63,801 bases of DNA from JADKCL01 sp031415375 (GTDB taxonomy: Bacteria; Bacteroidota; Bacteroidia; J057; JADKCL01): the NCBI GenBank assembly GCA_031415375.1, contig JANORP010000104.1, forward strand, positions 1 through 63,801. The letters are read 5' to 3'. Positions 46,384-54,674 of this stretch are shown in pieces. The notes beneath the pieces were generated by a model. It was not told the origin of the DNA, made no database searches, and saw nothing but the letters and a program-made list of their open reading frames with translations. The position numbers were made by a program, and so were the translations under genes. Position 1 is the first letter of the stretch. Every line of letters begins with the position of its first letter.

Positions 46384-47070
46384 CTAGTTGTTGGGTGCGC
46401 CAGCGGCGACCCACTTGTTGATTTTATCGACGTAACATGAGGAAAGCAGGTTGCCGCTCGGCGGCATGGCTTTGTACCGTGGATCGCCGGCCATGGATCC
46501 TGGGAGGCGACCGTTTTGCGCGGTTTGCTTCACCGTCGTGAAGTCGCTGAGATTCAGTCCAGCACTTGGACTTGCACCACCATGACAGCCATTGCAATAG
46601 GTCTGCATCATCGGCTGAATGTCGGCGCTATAGCTCACGGTTGCAGCGGTGTCGCAGCCCACGGTGCTGCAATTGACGCTGTTGGCCGCGCCTGCTCGCA
46701 CCCAAGATTTGAGGGTGGCTATCTGGTCGCTGCTGGGCTGTGGAAAACCCGAGGGTGGCATTTTTTCTTCGCTCAGCGCTCCCATGGCGGTGATGACCTC
46801 GCTCCCCGCTACATTCTTGGGGGTGACGCCCCTCATGATGCCGTTGTAATTGGTGAGGTCGTACCCATTGGCGCGGTCGTTTGCGTTGTGGCAACCCGTG
46901 GTGCTGCAATAGGTGACAAAGATGGGCAGGACTTGGCTCTCAAAGCATGTGTCGGGCTCTATATGATCCCATGTACATCCTGATAACAAGGTGATTGCGC
47001 CAATGGCGACGGCTACACCGTGCTGGGCCAGGCGATTGCATACTTTCAATATCTTCATTGTCGATTTCAT
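46384..47070 (-). CDS. c-type cytochrome lipoprotein
   Basis: This 228-residue lipoprotein has a signal with lipobox LLSGC (Cys32). Two similar halves follow. The first has YCSTTGCH (Cys55, Cys60, His61), a C-x4-CH motif, and the second has YCNGCH (Cys159, Cys162, His163), a standard heme-binding CxxCH. Each half ends with MPPSG, a likely region for the axial Met. An extra pair Cys134/Cys139 lies between. It looks like a membrane-anchored di-heme cytochrome, or a mono-heme one if the first motif does not bind. Its redox partner is unknown. Confidence 0.78.
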   Translation of the reverse strand: MKSTMKILKVCNRLAQHGVAVAIGAITLLSGCTWDHIEPDTCFESQVLPIFVTYCSTTGCHNANDRANGYDLTNYNGIMRGVTPKNVAGSEVITAMGALSEEKMPPSGFPQPSSDQIATLKSWVRAGAANSVNCSTVGCDTAATVSYSADIQPMMQTYCNGCHGGASPSAGLNLSDFTTVKQTAQNGRLPGSMAGDPRYKAMPPSGNLLSSCYVDKINKWVAAGAPNN

Positions 47071-47522
47071 GTCCTACACGCTATTAAATTTCCCTTGGGG
47101 AAGATACGGGACAAAGTTGTCCAAAGTTGGTCTGGTTTTGGGCGATCGGGATCATTTTTAGGCGCTGATGTTGTAAGATATCGCTTGTAGGTCGTTAGGA
47201 CGTTGATTTTTGCTTTGGGTAACTTTGGTTGCAGAGGGCTTATTTTTGGGTTTTGCTTGGGCTGATTGATTTGCTTTAGACCATGTTTCTTTGGGTGGCA
47301 GCCGGAGGCTAGCATTGGTGTTGGCGTTTGGAGCTCCCGCACAATGTGCGGGACAGGCACAGCTCGCGCCTCACTTTTTTGGCTATCACCTCATTTTGGC
47401 GCTTCGCTTTCCTTTTGGCTTTCGCCTTGTTTTTGGCTTCCGCTTCTTTTCGCTTTCCTTCGTGCTGTGCTTGCATTTCTGTGCGGCCCTAAAATGCGGA
47501 GAGAATCCACTATCTTTCCTCC
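47071..47522. other. Intergenic region, pyrimidine-rich
   Basis: About 450 bases between divergent genes. The right part (47370-47460) is strongly C/T-rich, with repeated TTTTGGCTT/TTTCGC words and no convincing gene. It must hold promoters for the cytochrome (minus) and the permease (plus), but no clear TTTG/TAnnTTTG pair was found. Confidence 0.45.
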
Positions 47523-48560
47523 ATGGATATCACCCGCACCGCAGCTTGGTTTTTCATCATCGCCGTTGCCCTGGCGTTTTTGATTTTGGCACAAAATTTT
47601 CTGATTCCCTTGGTGGTGGCAGGCTGTATTTGGTTTATTATCAATAGTCTGTCTGGTCTGATCGCCAAGGTCAAGATCGGCAAGTCTGGCTTGCCGATGT
47701 GGCTGTGCCGCACGATTGCGATGGTCTCGATCCTAGGGCTCATTGTTTTCGCCATCGAAATCATCGTCGGCTCCGTCAATGGCATGATCGCAGCTGCCCC
47801 GGAGTATGAAGAAAACATGGGGCGGATGATCAACGAGGTGATGGCGACATTCAACGTGAAGGAGCTGCCGACGATGACGCAGTTGATGGAGCGCTTTGAC
47901 CTGAGTGCCTTGGCCGCAGAGATGGGGTCCGCGATATCGGGGTTGGCGGGGTCGCTGTTTTTGGTGTTGTTGTATGTGGTCTTCATGTTGTTGGAACAGA
48001 GCACTTTTCCGAGGAAATGGCGCCTCATGTTTGGTACCCGTGATACCCGCCGTCTGGCGGCTGATGTGCTGGATGACCTCAACCAATCGGTGCGCAACTA
48101 TATCACCTACAAGACGGGCCTCAACCTTGCTGCCTCTATCTTGTGCCTTGTACTCGTCTGGGCTGTCGGACTAGATTTCCCCGTTTTCTGGGCCTTTTTG
48201 ATCTTTTTGATCAATTGGATACCGACTGTAGGGTCCCTGGTGTCGGTAAGTATGCCCACCCTATTTGCCATCGTGCAGTTTGATAGCTGGACACCTGTGA
48301 CGGTCATCTTTTTGGGCATCCTCGCTGTGCAGACCATCATGTTCAATATCGTAGAGCCACGAGTGCTCGGCAAGTTGCTCAATATCAGTGGTCTTGTCGT
48401 GATACTGGCTTTGGTACTGTGGGGGTCGATTTGGGGCATCGTGGGTATGGTGCTTTCGGTGCCGATCATGGTCTCGTTGATCATCGTGCTCTCCAAGTTT
48501 GAGAGTACTAAGTCGATCGCAATTTGGTTGTCGGCAGATGGATTCGTCGAGGAAAAATGA
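47523..48560 (+). CDS. AI-2E family transporter (PerM/YdiK-like)
   Basis: This 345-residue inner-membrane protein has two N-terminal helix pairs (FFIIAVALAFLILAQNFLIP), a soluble middle (about 100-160), and C-terminal helices including FPVFWAFLIFLINWIPTVGSL and a GKLLNISGLVVILALVLWGS block. This pattern is that of PF01594. Members export AI-2 or act as cation antiporters; the substrate here is unknown. It is a single gene. Confidence 0.88.
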   Translation: MDITRTAAWFFIIAVALAFLILAQNFLIPLVVAGCIWFIINSLSGLIAKVKIGKSGLPMWLCRTIAMVSILGLIVFAIEIIVGSVNGMIAAAPEYEENMGRMINEVMATFNVKELPTMTQLMERFDLSALAAEMGSAISGLAGSLFLVLLYVVFMLLEQSTFPRKWRLMFGTRDTRRLAADVLDDLNQSVRNYITYKTGLNLAASILCLVLVWAVGLDFPVFWAFLIFLINWIPTVGSLVSVSMPTLFAIVQFDSWTPVTVIFLGILAVQTIMFNIVEPRVLGKLLNISGLVVILALVLWGSIWGIVGMVLSVPIMVSLIIVLSKFESTKSIAIWLSADGFVEEK

Positions 48561-49149
48561 GGCCTTGGAGGTTAGAAATTGGGAGAAGTGAGTCGCGTCT
48601 GGCAGGTAGCAAATGCAGATAGCAATTATAGGCTGCCTTGTCATAATCTGTGATGCTCGCAGCATTCAAAAACAAATTGTAAAGGTTTGAAAAGGGGAGG
48701 GCAAACCTTTGCGTTATTTTATCTTTCGCTATTGGCAAACGGCATTTCCATCATTTGCGATGGGATCGGGCATAGTTGGGTGAATGGATAGCTGTTTGCT
48801 TTTGATCGGTGGGTGGCTCAGTTCGGTTTTTGAGGATTCTTGTTCCAGTGAAGACCACTGGGCACCTAGCAAGCATTCCCAAAAAACGTACGGGGATCGC
48901 CAGCATGCCAGCGAATCCCCGATCGATCAAAGCGTTGAAAAAAAACAGCCCTGCATGACAATTGTCGATCACCATGCGGATTTCTATTTTTGCGCCTGTG
49001 CATAGCTACGCTTCAAATCAGGATAGCAAGCATGCGCATATTGTAATAACTATCGTCTCTTCAAAAGTAGATGGTTGTGAGCGTTCTTGGAATGACCTAG
49101 GTCATGCTTCCGAATGATCGATGCAGAAATGTGCTTTTGGACGGCCTTG
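48561..49149. other. Gene-poor gap containing a palindrome
   Basis: About 590 bases between the permease and the small membrane protein gene. No frame has convincing composition. The only clear structure is the palindrome at 49092. Confidence 0.5.
49092..49105. promoter_or_regulatory. Perfect 14-bp palindrome ATGACCTAGGTCAT
   Basis: A dyad with no spacer, the size and symmetry of a Crp/Fnr-type operator. It shares the core ACCTAGGT with the site at 50994. It lies just beyond the 3' end of the small membrane protein gene, so the gene it controls is unclear. Confidence 0.45.
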
Positions 49150-49392
49150 TCAGCTGGCTGTATTGCTCGGCTTACCGGCCGCTGCACGTAGTCCGAGCGA
49201 GGCGAGGAGCAAGCCCCATGGCGCGCCGTGCATCGCCAAGTCAAACCAGTAAATCGGAAGGTCCATCGGTTGCCCGGTGGCGATCCACCTGATTTTTTCC
49301 CAGATATGTGGTTCTGGGAAAAAGGGCGCCAATCCCAAGGTGAGCGAGGCCATGACGAAGAGCGGCAAGCCCTTGATGAGCAATGATTTCAT
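49150..49392 (-). CDS. Small membrane protein linked to the persulfide dioxygenase gene
   Basis: This 80-residue protein starts at ATG 49392 (MKSLLIKGLPLFVMASLTLG). It has a first helix, APFFPEPHIWEKIRWI, the loop DLPIYWFDLAMHGAPW, and a second helix. It closely resembles a short family that databases often mislabel 'RND transporter' (from memory). The role is unknown. It follows the rhodanese/MBL gene on the same strand after a hairpin. Confidence 0.68.
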   Translation of the reverse strand: MKSLLIKGLPLFVMASLTLGLAPFFPEPHIWEKIRWIATGQPMDLPIYWFDLAMHGAPWGLLLASLGLRAAAGKPSNTAS

Positions 49393-49415
49393 AGTGGAAT
49401 TTGTTGTCGAAGCTG

Positions 49416-49440
49416 CCGAGCCGCCCATAGGGCAGCTCGG
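49416..49440 (-). other. Intercistronic hairpin
   Basis: An 11-bp stem with one mismatch and a 3-base loop (CCGAGCCGCCC / GGGCAGCTCGG) lies between the rhodanese gene and the small membrane protein gene. No T run follows on the minus strand, so it may be a processing or mRNA-stability element, not a terminator. Confidence 0.4.
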
Positions 49441-49454
49441 TGCAATTTCTGAAA

Positions 49455-50870
49455 TTAGTTGTTTTCTTGTGCCTGATGACCGGAGGCCAGGTTGTCGGAG
49501 GCTGGTGCCGGAAGGGTTTTGGAAATCGCGTCCCAGCCGCCTGCGATATCCATCACGTGATAGAAACCTCTTGCCTTCAAAACCGAGGCGCCGATCATGG
49601 AGCGGTAACCGCCTTTGCAGTGCACGTAATAGGTTTGCTCAGGATCCAAGTCTTGGAAGGATTGCATGAGATAATCCAATGGATAATTGAGTGCGCAATC
49701 CCAGTGGCCCTCATTGTACTCGACGAAGCGACGCAGATCCAGTACCTTGCCTTGACCACGCAAGTCGTCGAGCTTCTCGGGCGCGATGCGGTTCACAAAG
49801 GCGATCTCATTGCCAGCACCTTGCCAAGTTTCAAAACCGTCGATGAGATAGCCCAAGCAATTGTCGTAGCCTACGCGCGCCAGGCGCGTCACGATTTCTT
49901 CCTCTTTTCCAGCTGGGGCGATGAGTACAATGGGTTGTTGCAAATCCTCGATCATGATGCCGACCCATGGTGCAAAATCGCCACCGATCCCGATATAGAG
50001 TGCGCCAGGGATATGCCCGGCAGCAAATTCATCCATACTACGGGTGTCGAGGACAAGTGCTTTCTTGCCCAGCATTGCCTCAAATTGAGCAAGGTTGAGC
50101 GCTACAGTGCCCTTAGCGAGCACTGCGTCAAAACTGCCATAACCCGACTTGTTGAGCATCGCGTTTTTGGGGAAATACTGCGGCGGAGGCAATATGCCAT
50201 GGAGCACTTCGTCGATGAACTGTGCCCTGGTGAGCTCAGGTCGCAGCGCATAATTGGTTCTTTTTTGGTGGCCGAGGCTATCGACGAGCTCCTTGCCGAT
50301 GTTCTTGCCACAGGCGCTGCCAGCGCCATGGCCTGGGTAGAGAATGACGTCGTCGGGCAAGGGAATGATCTTGCTGCGGAGGCTGTCGTAGAGGTATCCT
50401 GCCAGATCCTCGCGGGATGTGGCGGAGGAGACCGCCAAGTCTGGCCTACCCACCTCGTTGATAAATAAGGTGTCGCCCGAGAACAGCGCATGCGGATTGC
50501 CCATCTCGTCGATCAGCAGGTAGCTCACGGACTCCATCGTGTGCCCAGGGGTGTGCAAGACCTTGATCTGCACCTTGCCGAGCTGGAGCAATTCTCCATC
50601 TGTGGCAACGTGGATGCGGAAATCTGCCTTGGCTGTCGGGCCAAAGACAATCGCTGCACCCGTCTTGGTGGCCAAGTCCACGTGGCCAGAGACAAAGTCG
50701 GCGTGGAAATGAGTTTCCAAGATGTACTTGATCCTCGCATCGTCTGCCGCAGCTCGCTCAAGATAGGGCGCCGTCTCACGCAATGGATCGATCACGGCGA
50801 CCTCGCCATCGCTTTCGATATAGTAGGCTGCCTCCGCGAGGCATCCCGTATAAATCTGTTCAATTTTCAT
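49455..50870 (-). CDS. Metallo-beta-lactamase/rhodanese fusion, persulfide dioxygenase-like
   Basis: This 471-residue cytosolic enzyme has a metallo-beta-lactamase domain (about 1-250) with THFHADFVSGH (His54, His56, Asp58, Phe59 in place of the second His), then HTPGHTMESVSY and SGDTLF. Two rhodanese domains follow. The first (about 265-360) lacks a catalytic Cys (loop IAPAGKE), and the second has HCKGGYRS with Cys418. This is the layout of ETHE1/CstB-type proteins that oxidise glutathione or low-molecular-weight persulfides to sulfite. ATG 50870 is chosen over an upstream extension. A palindrome lies about 125 bases upstream. Confidence 0.86.
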   Translation of the reverse strand: MKIEQIYTGCLAEAAYYIESDGEVAVIDPLRETAPYLERAAADDARIKYILETHFHADFVSGHVDLATKTGAAIVFGPTAKADFRIHVATDGELLQLGKVQIKVLHTPGHTMESVSYLLIDEMGNPHALFSGDTLFINEVGRPDLAVSSATSREDLAGYLYDSLRSKIIPLPDDVILYPGHGAGSACGKNIGKELVDSLGHQKRTNYALRPELTRAQFIDEVLHGILPPPQYFPKNAMLNKSGYGSFDAVLAKGTVALNLAQFEAMLGKKALVLDTRSMDEFAAGHIPGALYIGIGGDFAPWVGIMIEDLQQPIVLIAPAGKEEEIVTRLARVGYDNCLGYLIDGFETWQGAGNEIAFVNRIAPEKLDDLRGQGKVLDLRRFVEYNEGHWDCALNYPLDYLMQSFQDLDPEQTYYVHCKGGYRSMIGASVLKARGFYHVMDIAGGWDAISKTLPAPASDNLASGHQAQENN

Positions 50871-50993
50871 AACAAGCACGATTGAAATACAGTGCAAAAT
50901 AAGGCTGCCAACGCGGTCGCAGAATGATCTGCGTCAGCTTTGGGTTTCAGAAACAGAAACGCATCGACAGCAACGTCTGTTGTGTGACCGGAG

Positions 50994-51005
50994 TTACCTA
51001 GGTAA
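50994..51005. promoter_or_regulatory. Perfect 12-bp palindrome TTACCTAGGTAA
   Basis: It lies in the divergent region between the persulfide dioxygenase gene (minus, start 50870) and the AbiL-like pair (plus, start 51082). It shares ACCTAGGT with 49092-49105. It could be an operator for either direction. Confidence 0.45.
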
Positions 51006-51048
51006 TAATTAAAAAATTAGAAATGAGACAAACCTGGGATATTTTTTG

Positions 51049-51056
51049 TAAATTTG
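51049..51056 (+). promoter_or_regulatory. Promoter -7 element TAAATTTG before the AbiL-like pair
   Basis: This matches TAnnTTTG exactly and lies 25 bases before the ATG at 51082. No TTTG was found at the usual upstream distance, so the promoter may need an activator, perhaps at the palindrome 44 bases upstream. Confidence 0.4.
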
Positions 51057-51081
51057 AGGAAGTTTTGCAAATCGAAAGAAA

Positions 51082-52350
51082 ATGATCGTAGAATTCAGCG
51101 TAAAAAACTTCCGATCCATCCGAGAGCTACAAACGATTAGCTTCGTAGCCACCTCGCTCGGCAGCAATCAAGACAAGTATCCAGAAGTCGATCGCAACAA
51201 CATTGCCGAAGAAGGAGGAATGCGATTGCTCAAGACCGTAGGTATCTATGGCCCCAATGCCAGTGGCAAGAGCAATGTGATCAAGGCCCTATCCTATTTC
51301 ATGGTCACCGTTTCTGATTTGCCAAGCTCAGAGTCTCGGTTGGGATCCCTGGCAGACCCATTCCTGTACCAAGAACAGCCGCGAGCGTCGGATTCTTTCT
51401 TCCAAATCGTGCTCATTTTGGGTGGCAAGAAGTATCGTTATGGATTTACAGTGCGCAAGAATTCTCAGATCGATTCGCCCAATGCCAGCAAGGAAATCGT
51501 CACGAGCGAGTGGTTGTTTGGCCCTAAGGAAAAAAATCAAGTCAAATATTTTACGCGGAAGGACTTAGAGATCCAAAAGGAAAATCTTCCCAACGGGAAG
51601 ATGGTACCTCAACTACAATATCCACACACCCTGTACTTGACCCATGCAGCGGCATTTGTCAAGGGCATTTGCTCCGAAATCTCCAATTTTTTCAGGAGGT
51701 TTACGATTTCCAATTGCACGAGCAGCACAGAGAATTTTTTGTCACCAACGCTTTGGATGATCGATCATCCAGAAAAAAGGCGGGACTTGCTTTCCTTTCT
51801 AGCAGGATTCGGGCTTCACTATGATGACATCGAGATGGAACGGGAGGAGGGGCAGTCGCTGGAGGAGGCCTTTAAGAAGAATGGACTTTCGCTTGTCAAG
51901 AAAGCGAAGGTTGATGGGCAGGCAGCAGTGAAATTGGATCTGATGACGCATGAGTCAGATGGGACTAGGAAGCTCTTGAATATGGCGGGCCTGCTATCCA
52001 TGTCGGGAACCATCAGCCCGGGGTTTTTCATTGTATTGGATGAATTGGACAGTAATTTTCATCCGTCATTGGTGAGGCGGTTCCTTCAATTGTGCAATGA
52101 CAAGGCCTTCAACCAAACCAACTTCCAATTGCTCTTTACCAGCCATGATACCAATTTGATGGATCCTGAGATCATGCGCCGTGATCAGTTCTATTTTGCG
52201 GAGAAGGATACCCAAGAGGCAACTTACCTCTTCTCCCTCTCAGATCTCAAGGGTGTGAGAAACGATGCTGACTTCTCTCGGCACTATCTTGCCGGTTTTT
52301 ATGGGGCATTGCCGCTCTTGCGCACATTGACGACTGCAATTGCGGAATAG
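51082..52350 (+). CDS. AAA15-family ATPase, AbiL/RloA-like
   Basis: This 422-residue ATPase starts MIVEFSVKNFRSIRELQTIS, as AAA15 proteins do. Walker A is GPNASGKS (residues 57-64), Walker B is FFIVLDELDSNFHPS, and TSHDTNLMD is the switch region. A long insertion (about 150-290) carries helical segments. It is followed 1 base later by an RloB gene. The AAA15-RloB pair is the AbiL (AbiLi/AbiLii) abortive-infection arrangement, first described beside restriction systems as RloA/RloB. No restriction genes are near it. Confidence 0.85.
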   Translation: MIVEFSVKNFRSIRELQTISFVATSLGSNQDKYPEVDRNNIAEEGGMRLLKTVGIYGPNASGKSNVIKALSYFMVTVSDLPSSESRLGSLADPFLYQEQPRASDSFFQIVLILGGKKYRYGFTVRKNSQIDSPNASKEIVTSEWLFGPKEKNQVKYFTRKDLEIQKENLPNGKMVPQLQYPHTLYLTHAAAFVKGICSEISNFFRRFTISNCTSSTENFLSPTLWMIDHPEKRRDLLSFLAGFGLHYDDIEMEREEGQSLEEAFKKNGLSLVKKAKVDGQAAVKLDLMTHESDGTRKLLNMAGLLSMSGTISPGFFIVLDELDSNFHPSLVRRFLQLCNDKAFNQTNFQLLFTSHDTNLMDPEIMRRDQFYFAEKDTQEATYLFSLSDLKGVRNDADFSRHYLAGFYGALPLLRTLTTAIAE

Positions 52351-52351
52351 G

Positions 52352-53101
52352 ATGGGCGAATCTTGGGAAACGAAGTCGGGCGACGCGCGCAAAAGTGATG
52401 GCATGGAAGTCTTTATCATCTTTTGTGAAGATGGAGCGGTTGAACCCTCCTATCTCAATACTTTTAGGTCGCAAAGCGTTCAGATTTCCTGCATCGCCAA
52501 TGCTGGACAGCATCATCAAAATGTGGATTATGCGACGAATTATTTGCGCAAAAAGGGGATGCTGGAAGTCTTGAATGGGGTGGAAGTCTTGAAATTCATG
52601 CACGGAACCCAGGTCTGGTGCATGTATGACAGGGACAAGGATGCTTCCAAAGACGATGGAAAAGACACTGCATTCAACGATTCTATTGCCAATGCGCGTG
52701 CACGTGGCATGGGCGTCGCTTGGAGCAATGACAATTTTGAGCTTTGGATCTTGTTGCACTTTGTGGATGTCGATGTCAACGATGCTGCTTGTCTGCACCG
52801 CGACGGGTATTATCTACTGCTCGAAGACGTCTTGCGATCGGCCTATCCAGAAGGTTCCTTGCTCGGGCAAAAAGTACACAATCCGCTTTTTACCTATCGC
52901 GATAGCCTCAAATCGGGCTCCCAGTTTGCAAGGATGATGCTTCCTTTGTTGGCGGGGAAAATGGAGGATGCGATTGCAAGGGCAAAAAATCTGGAAAAAC
53001 ATCACGATGAGGCGTACAAGACCCCGCATCGCAAGGTGCCTTGCACCATGGTGCATCACTTATGCCTCCATATCTTAAAGGCCAGTGCGAGCGATTGTTA
53101 G
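52352..53101 (+). CDS. RloB-family protein, AbiLii-like defence effector
   Basis: This 249-residue protein carries CEDGAVEPSYLNTFR near the N-terminus, YDRDKD in the middle and SNDNFELWILLHF after it. These are the conserved blocks of RloB (PF13707), thought to have a TOPRIM-like nuclease core. ATG 52352 is used, 1 base after the ATPase stop. Probably the ATPase senses infection and this protein acts on nucleic acid, by analogy with other AAA15/TOPRIM pairs. It ends convergent with the ATP-grasp remnant. Confidence 0.82.
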   Translation: MGESWETKSGDARKSDGMEVFIIFCEDGAVEPSYLNTFRSQSVQISCIANAGQHHQNVDYATNYLRKKGMLEVLNGVEVLKFMHGTQVWCMYDRDKDASKDDGKDTAFNDSIANARARGMGVAWSNDNFELWILLHFVDVDVNDAACLHRDGYYLLLEDVLRSAYPEGSLLGQKVHNPLFTYRDSLKSGSQFARMMLPLLAGKMEDAIARAKNLEKHHDEAYKTPHRKVPCTMVHHLCLHILKASASDC

Positions 53102-53142
53102 GCTCTTACATGGTCACATCGTGATTGCTGCCTTGAGGTATA

Positions 53143-53673
53143 TCAACCTATCAAGCCCAATTTCCCAGACACACATTCCGCCAAGGCCGATCTAGCAGCC
53201 TCTGGAAAGCCTGTGATCCCTGGGATGTCGTTGTACTCCACAAAATAGCGGTCGCCATGGGCCTCTTCCAAAATGTCGATGGCCAAGACGTCGGCATTCA
53301 GATGGGTTTGCAGCTGCCGGGTCTGGGCGACCAAGTCTGGCGCAGTGTCGATCAGCACAAAATCACTCGTCTCGACATTGGCTTTCCAGAACTTGCTGCG
53401 ACGCGCCATGGCCCAAATTTGATCCCCAATGGCGAGGTAGCGGATGTCGCGTTCATAGCGGATGTAGGGCTCGACCGTCACATAATCCTCGCTTATGAAC
53501 AGGAGATCCTTGACGTCCTGCCGCTGATCGGCATCCCGCACAAGTACCTTTCCAAAGCCGCCGTGGTAGTTGCCTGCTTTCACGACGAAAGGGAATTCCT
53601 GCACGATGTTTTGGAGCTGGCAGTATTGGTGGTGGCTTGAAAGGGAATATGCTGGGTCGAGAATGGTGGACGT
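53143..53673 (-). pseudogene. 5'-truncated ATP-grasp gene
   Basis: The frame is open from 53673 to 53143 (177 codons) with no ATG near its beginning. It shows the central and C-terminal parts of an ATP-grasp ligase: FPFVVKAGNYHGGFGKV (nucleotide lysine and glycine loop), VEPYIRYERDIRYLAIG, and EYNDIPGITGFPEAA (metal-binding Glu/Asn). The N-terminal ~100-150 residues of a normal RimK-like enzyme are missing, cut off near the start of the divergent deacetylase gene. A GTG at 53604 could start a short protein, but it would lack the pre-ATP-grasp domain. Confidence 0.72.
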
Positions 53674-53686
53674 TTATCTTTGTGAT

Positions 53687-54670
53687 ATGTTGTGGATCAA
53701 AATCAAGCAGCGATTGCGCTGGACGCGGATGCGGGCTGCCTTTGGAATGGGCTTGGGAGCGCATGCACTGCGCGACCGCCCAGGGCTGCGCGTGTGCATC
53801 TACCATGGCGTGGTGCCTGCGCCAGTAAGGCGCATCAATGCCCGTTTCATTTCCACGCAACAGCTAGACGCGCAACTCGGCTACGCAAAACAGCATTTCC
53901 AAATGATCTCTTTGGACGAGGCTTTTGCCGGGGACTACGACCACGCCCGACTTGCTGTTGCTGTGACCTTCGACGACGGCTACCTCAACAATCTGCGGCA
54001 TGCCTTGCCGGTGCTGCAAAAGCATGGCATTCCCGCGACGGTCTTTGTGACGGCACCTAGGGCAGCGGGCCAAGACATCCTCTGGCCCGACATGCTCGAC
54101 ATTGCCTCGGCGGTCTCCAGCCAGCCGATCATGGTCGAGGGCCTCGCATTCCACAAAAACCGCAAGGGTGAATATGTCGATGCTCTGGGTCAACGCCTCA
54201 AAGGTCAATCTAAGATGCGTGGTCCCGCCTTCAAGCAGGCGATGGTGGCTGCCTTTGAAGGGGCACGATTTCGCGGGGAGGCGCGATGGGCCGACTATTG
54301 GCAGCTCATGGATGCGAGCGAACTGAAAGCATTGGCCGATGCCGATGGGATCACGATCGGTGGCCATGGCACCTTGCACCACAACTTGGACGGCCTGCCC
54401 CTCGACGAGGCGCTGCAAGACGTAAAAATGGGCCTGCAATGGATAGAAAAGGCGATCGGAAAACCCGTGAAGGCATTCGCTTTCCCCGACGGGGCCTACA
54501 CGCGAGAGTTGGTCGATGGCATTGCAGCGCTGGGCATCGATCAATTGTTGCTCGATAACTATCGCTTTCAAGATCAGGCAGATGCGCGGCTCTTGGACCG
54601 TTTTACGATCCATCCTTGGCTACCGACCCGCGTTTTGATGGCGGAAATGCTGCGGGGAAGTTATCTTTGA
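53687..54670 (+). CDS. Polysaccharide deacetylase (NodB homology domain)
   Basis: This 327-residue protein starts at ATG 53687 (MLWIKIKQRLRWTRMRAAFG); ATG 53663 is also possible. The NodB domain has VAVTFDDGYLNN (catalytic and metal Asp), GGHGTLHHNL (metal His pair, H-x3-H) and FAFPDGAYTRE. Members remove N-acetyl groups from cell-wall or exopolysaccharides. There is no signal peptide. It is 4 bases before the GNAT gene, so the two are one unit, probably for a modified surface glycan. Confidence 0.85.
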   Translation: MLWIKIKQRLRWTRMRAAFGMGLGAHALRDRPGLRVCIYHGVVPAPVRRINARFISTQQLDAQLGYAKQHFQMISLDEAFAGDYDHARLAVAVTFDDGYLNNLRHALPVLQKHGIPATVFVTAPRAAGQDILWPDMLDIASAVSSQPIMVEGLAFHKNRKGEYVDALGQRLKGQSKMRGPAFKQAMVAAFEGARFRGEARWADYWQLMDASELKALADADGITIGGHGTLHHNLDGLPLDEALQDVKMGLQWIEKAIGKPVKAFAFPDGAYTRELVDGIAALGIDQLLLDNYRFQDQADARLLDRFTIHPWLPTRVLMAEMLRGSYL

Positions 54671-54674
54671 TCTG

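Noticed and set aside
48751..48975. A 74-codon minus-strand frame
   Set aside because: It has no ribosome-binding context or motif, and its composition is not better than in other frames of the gap.
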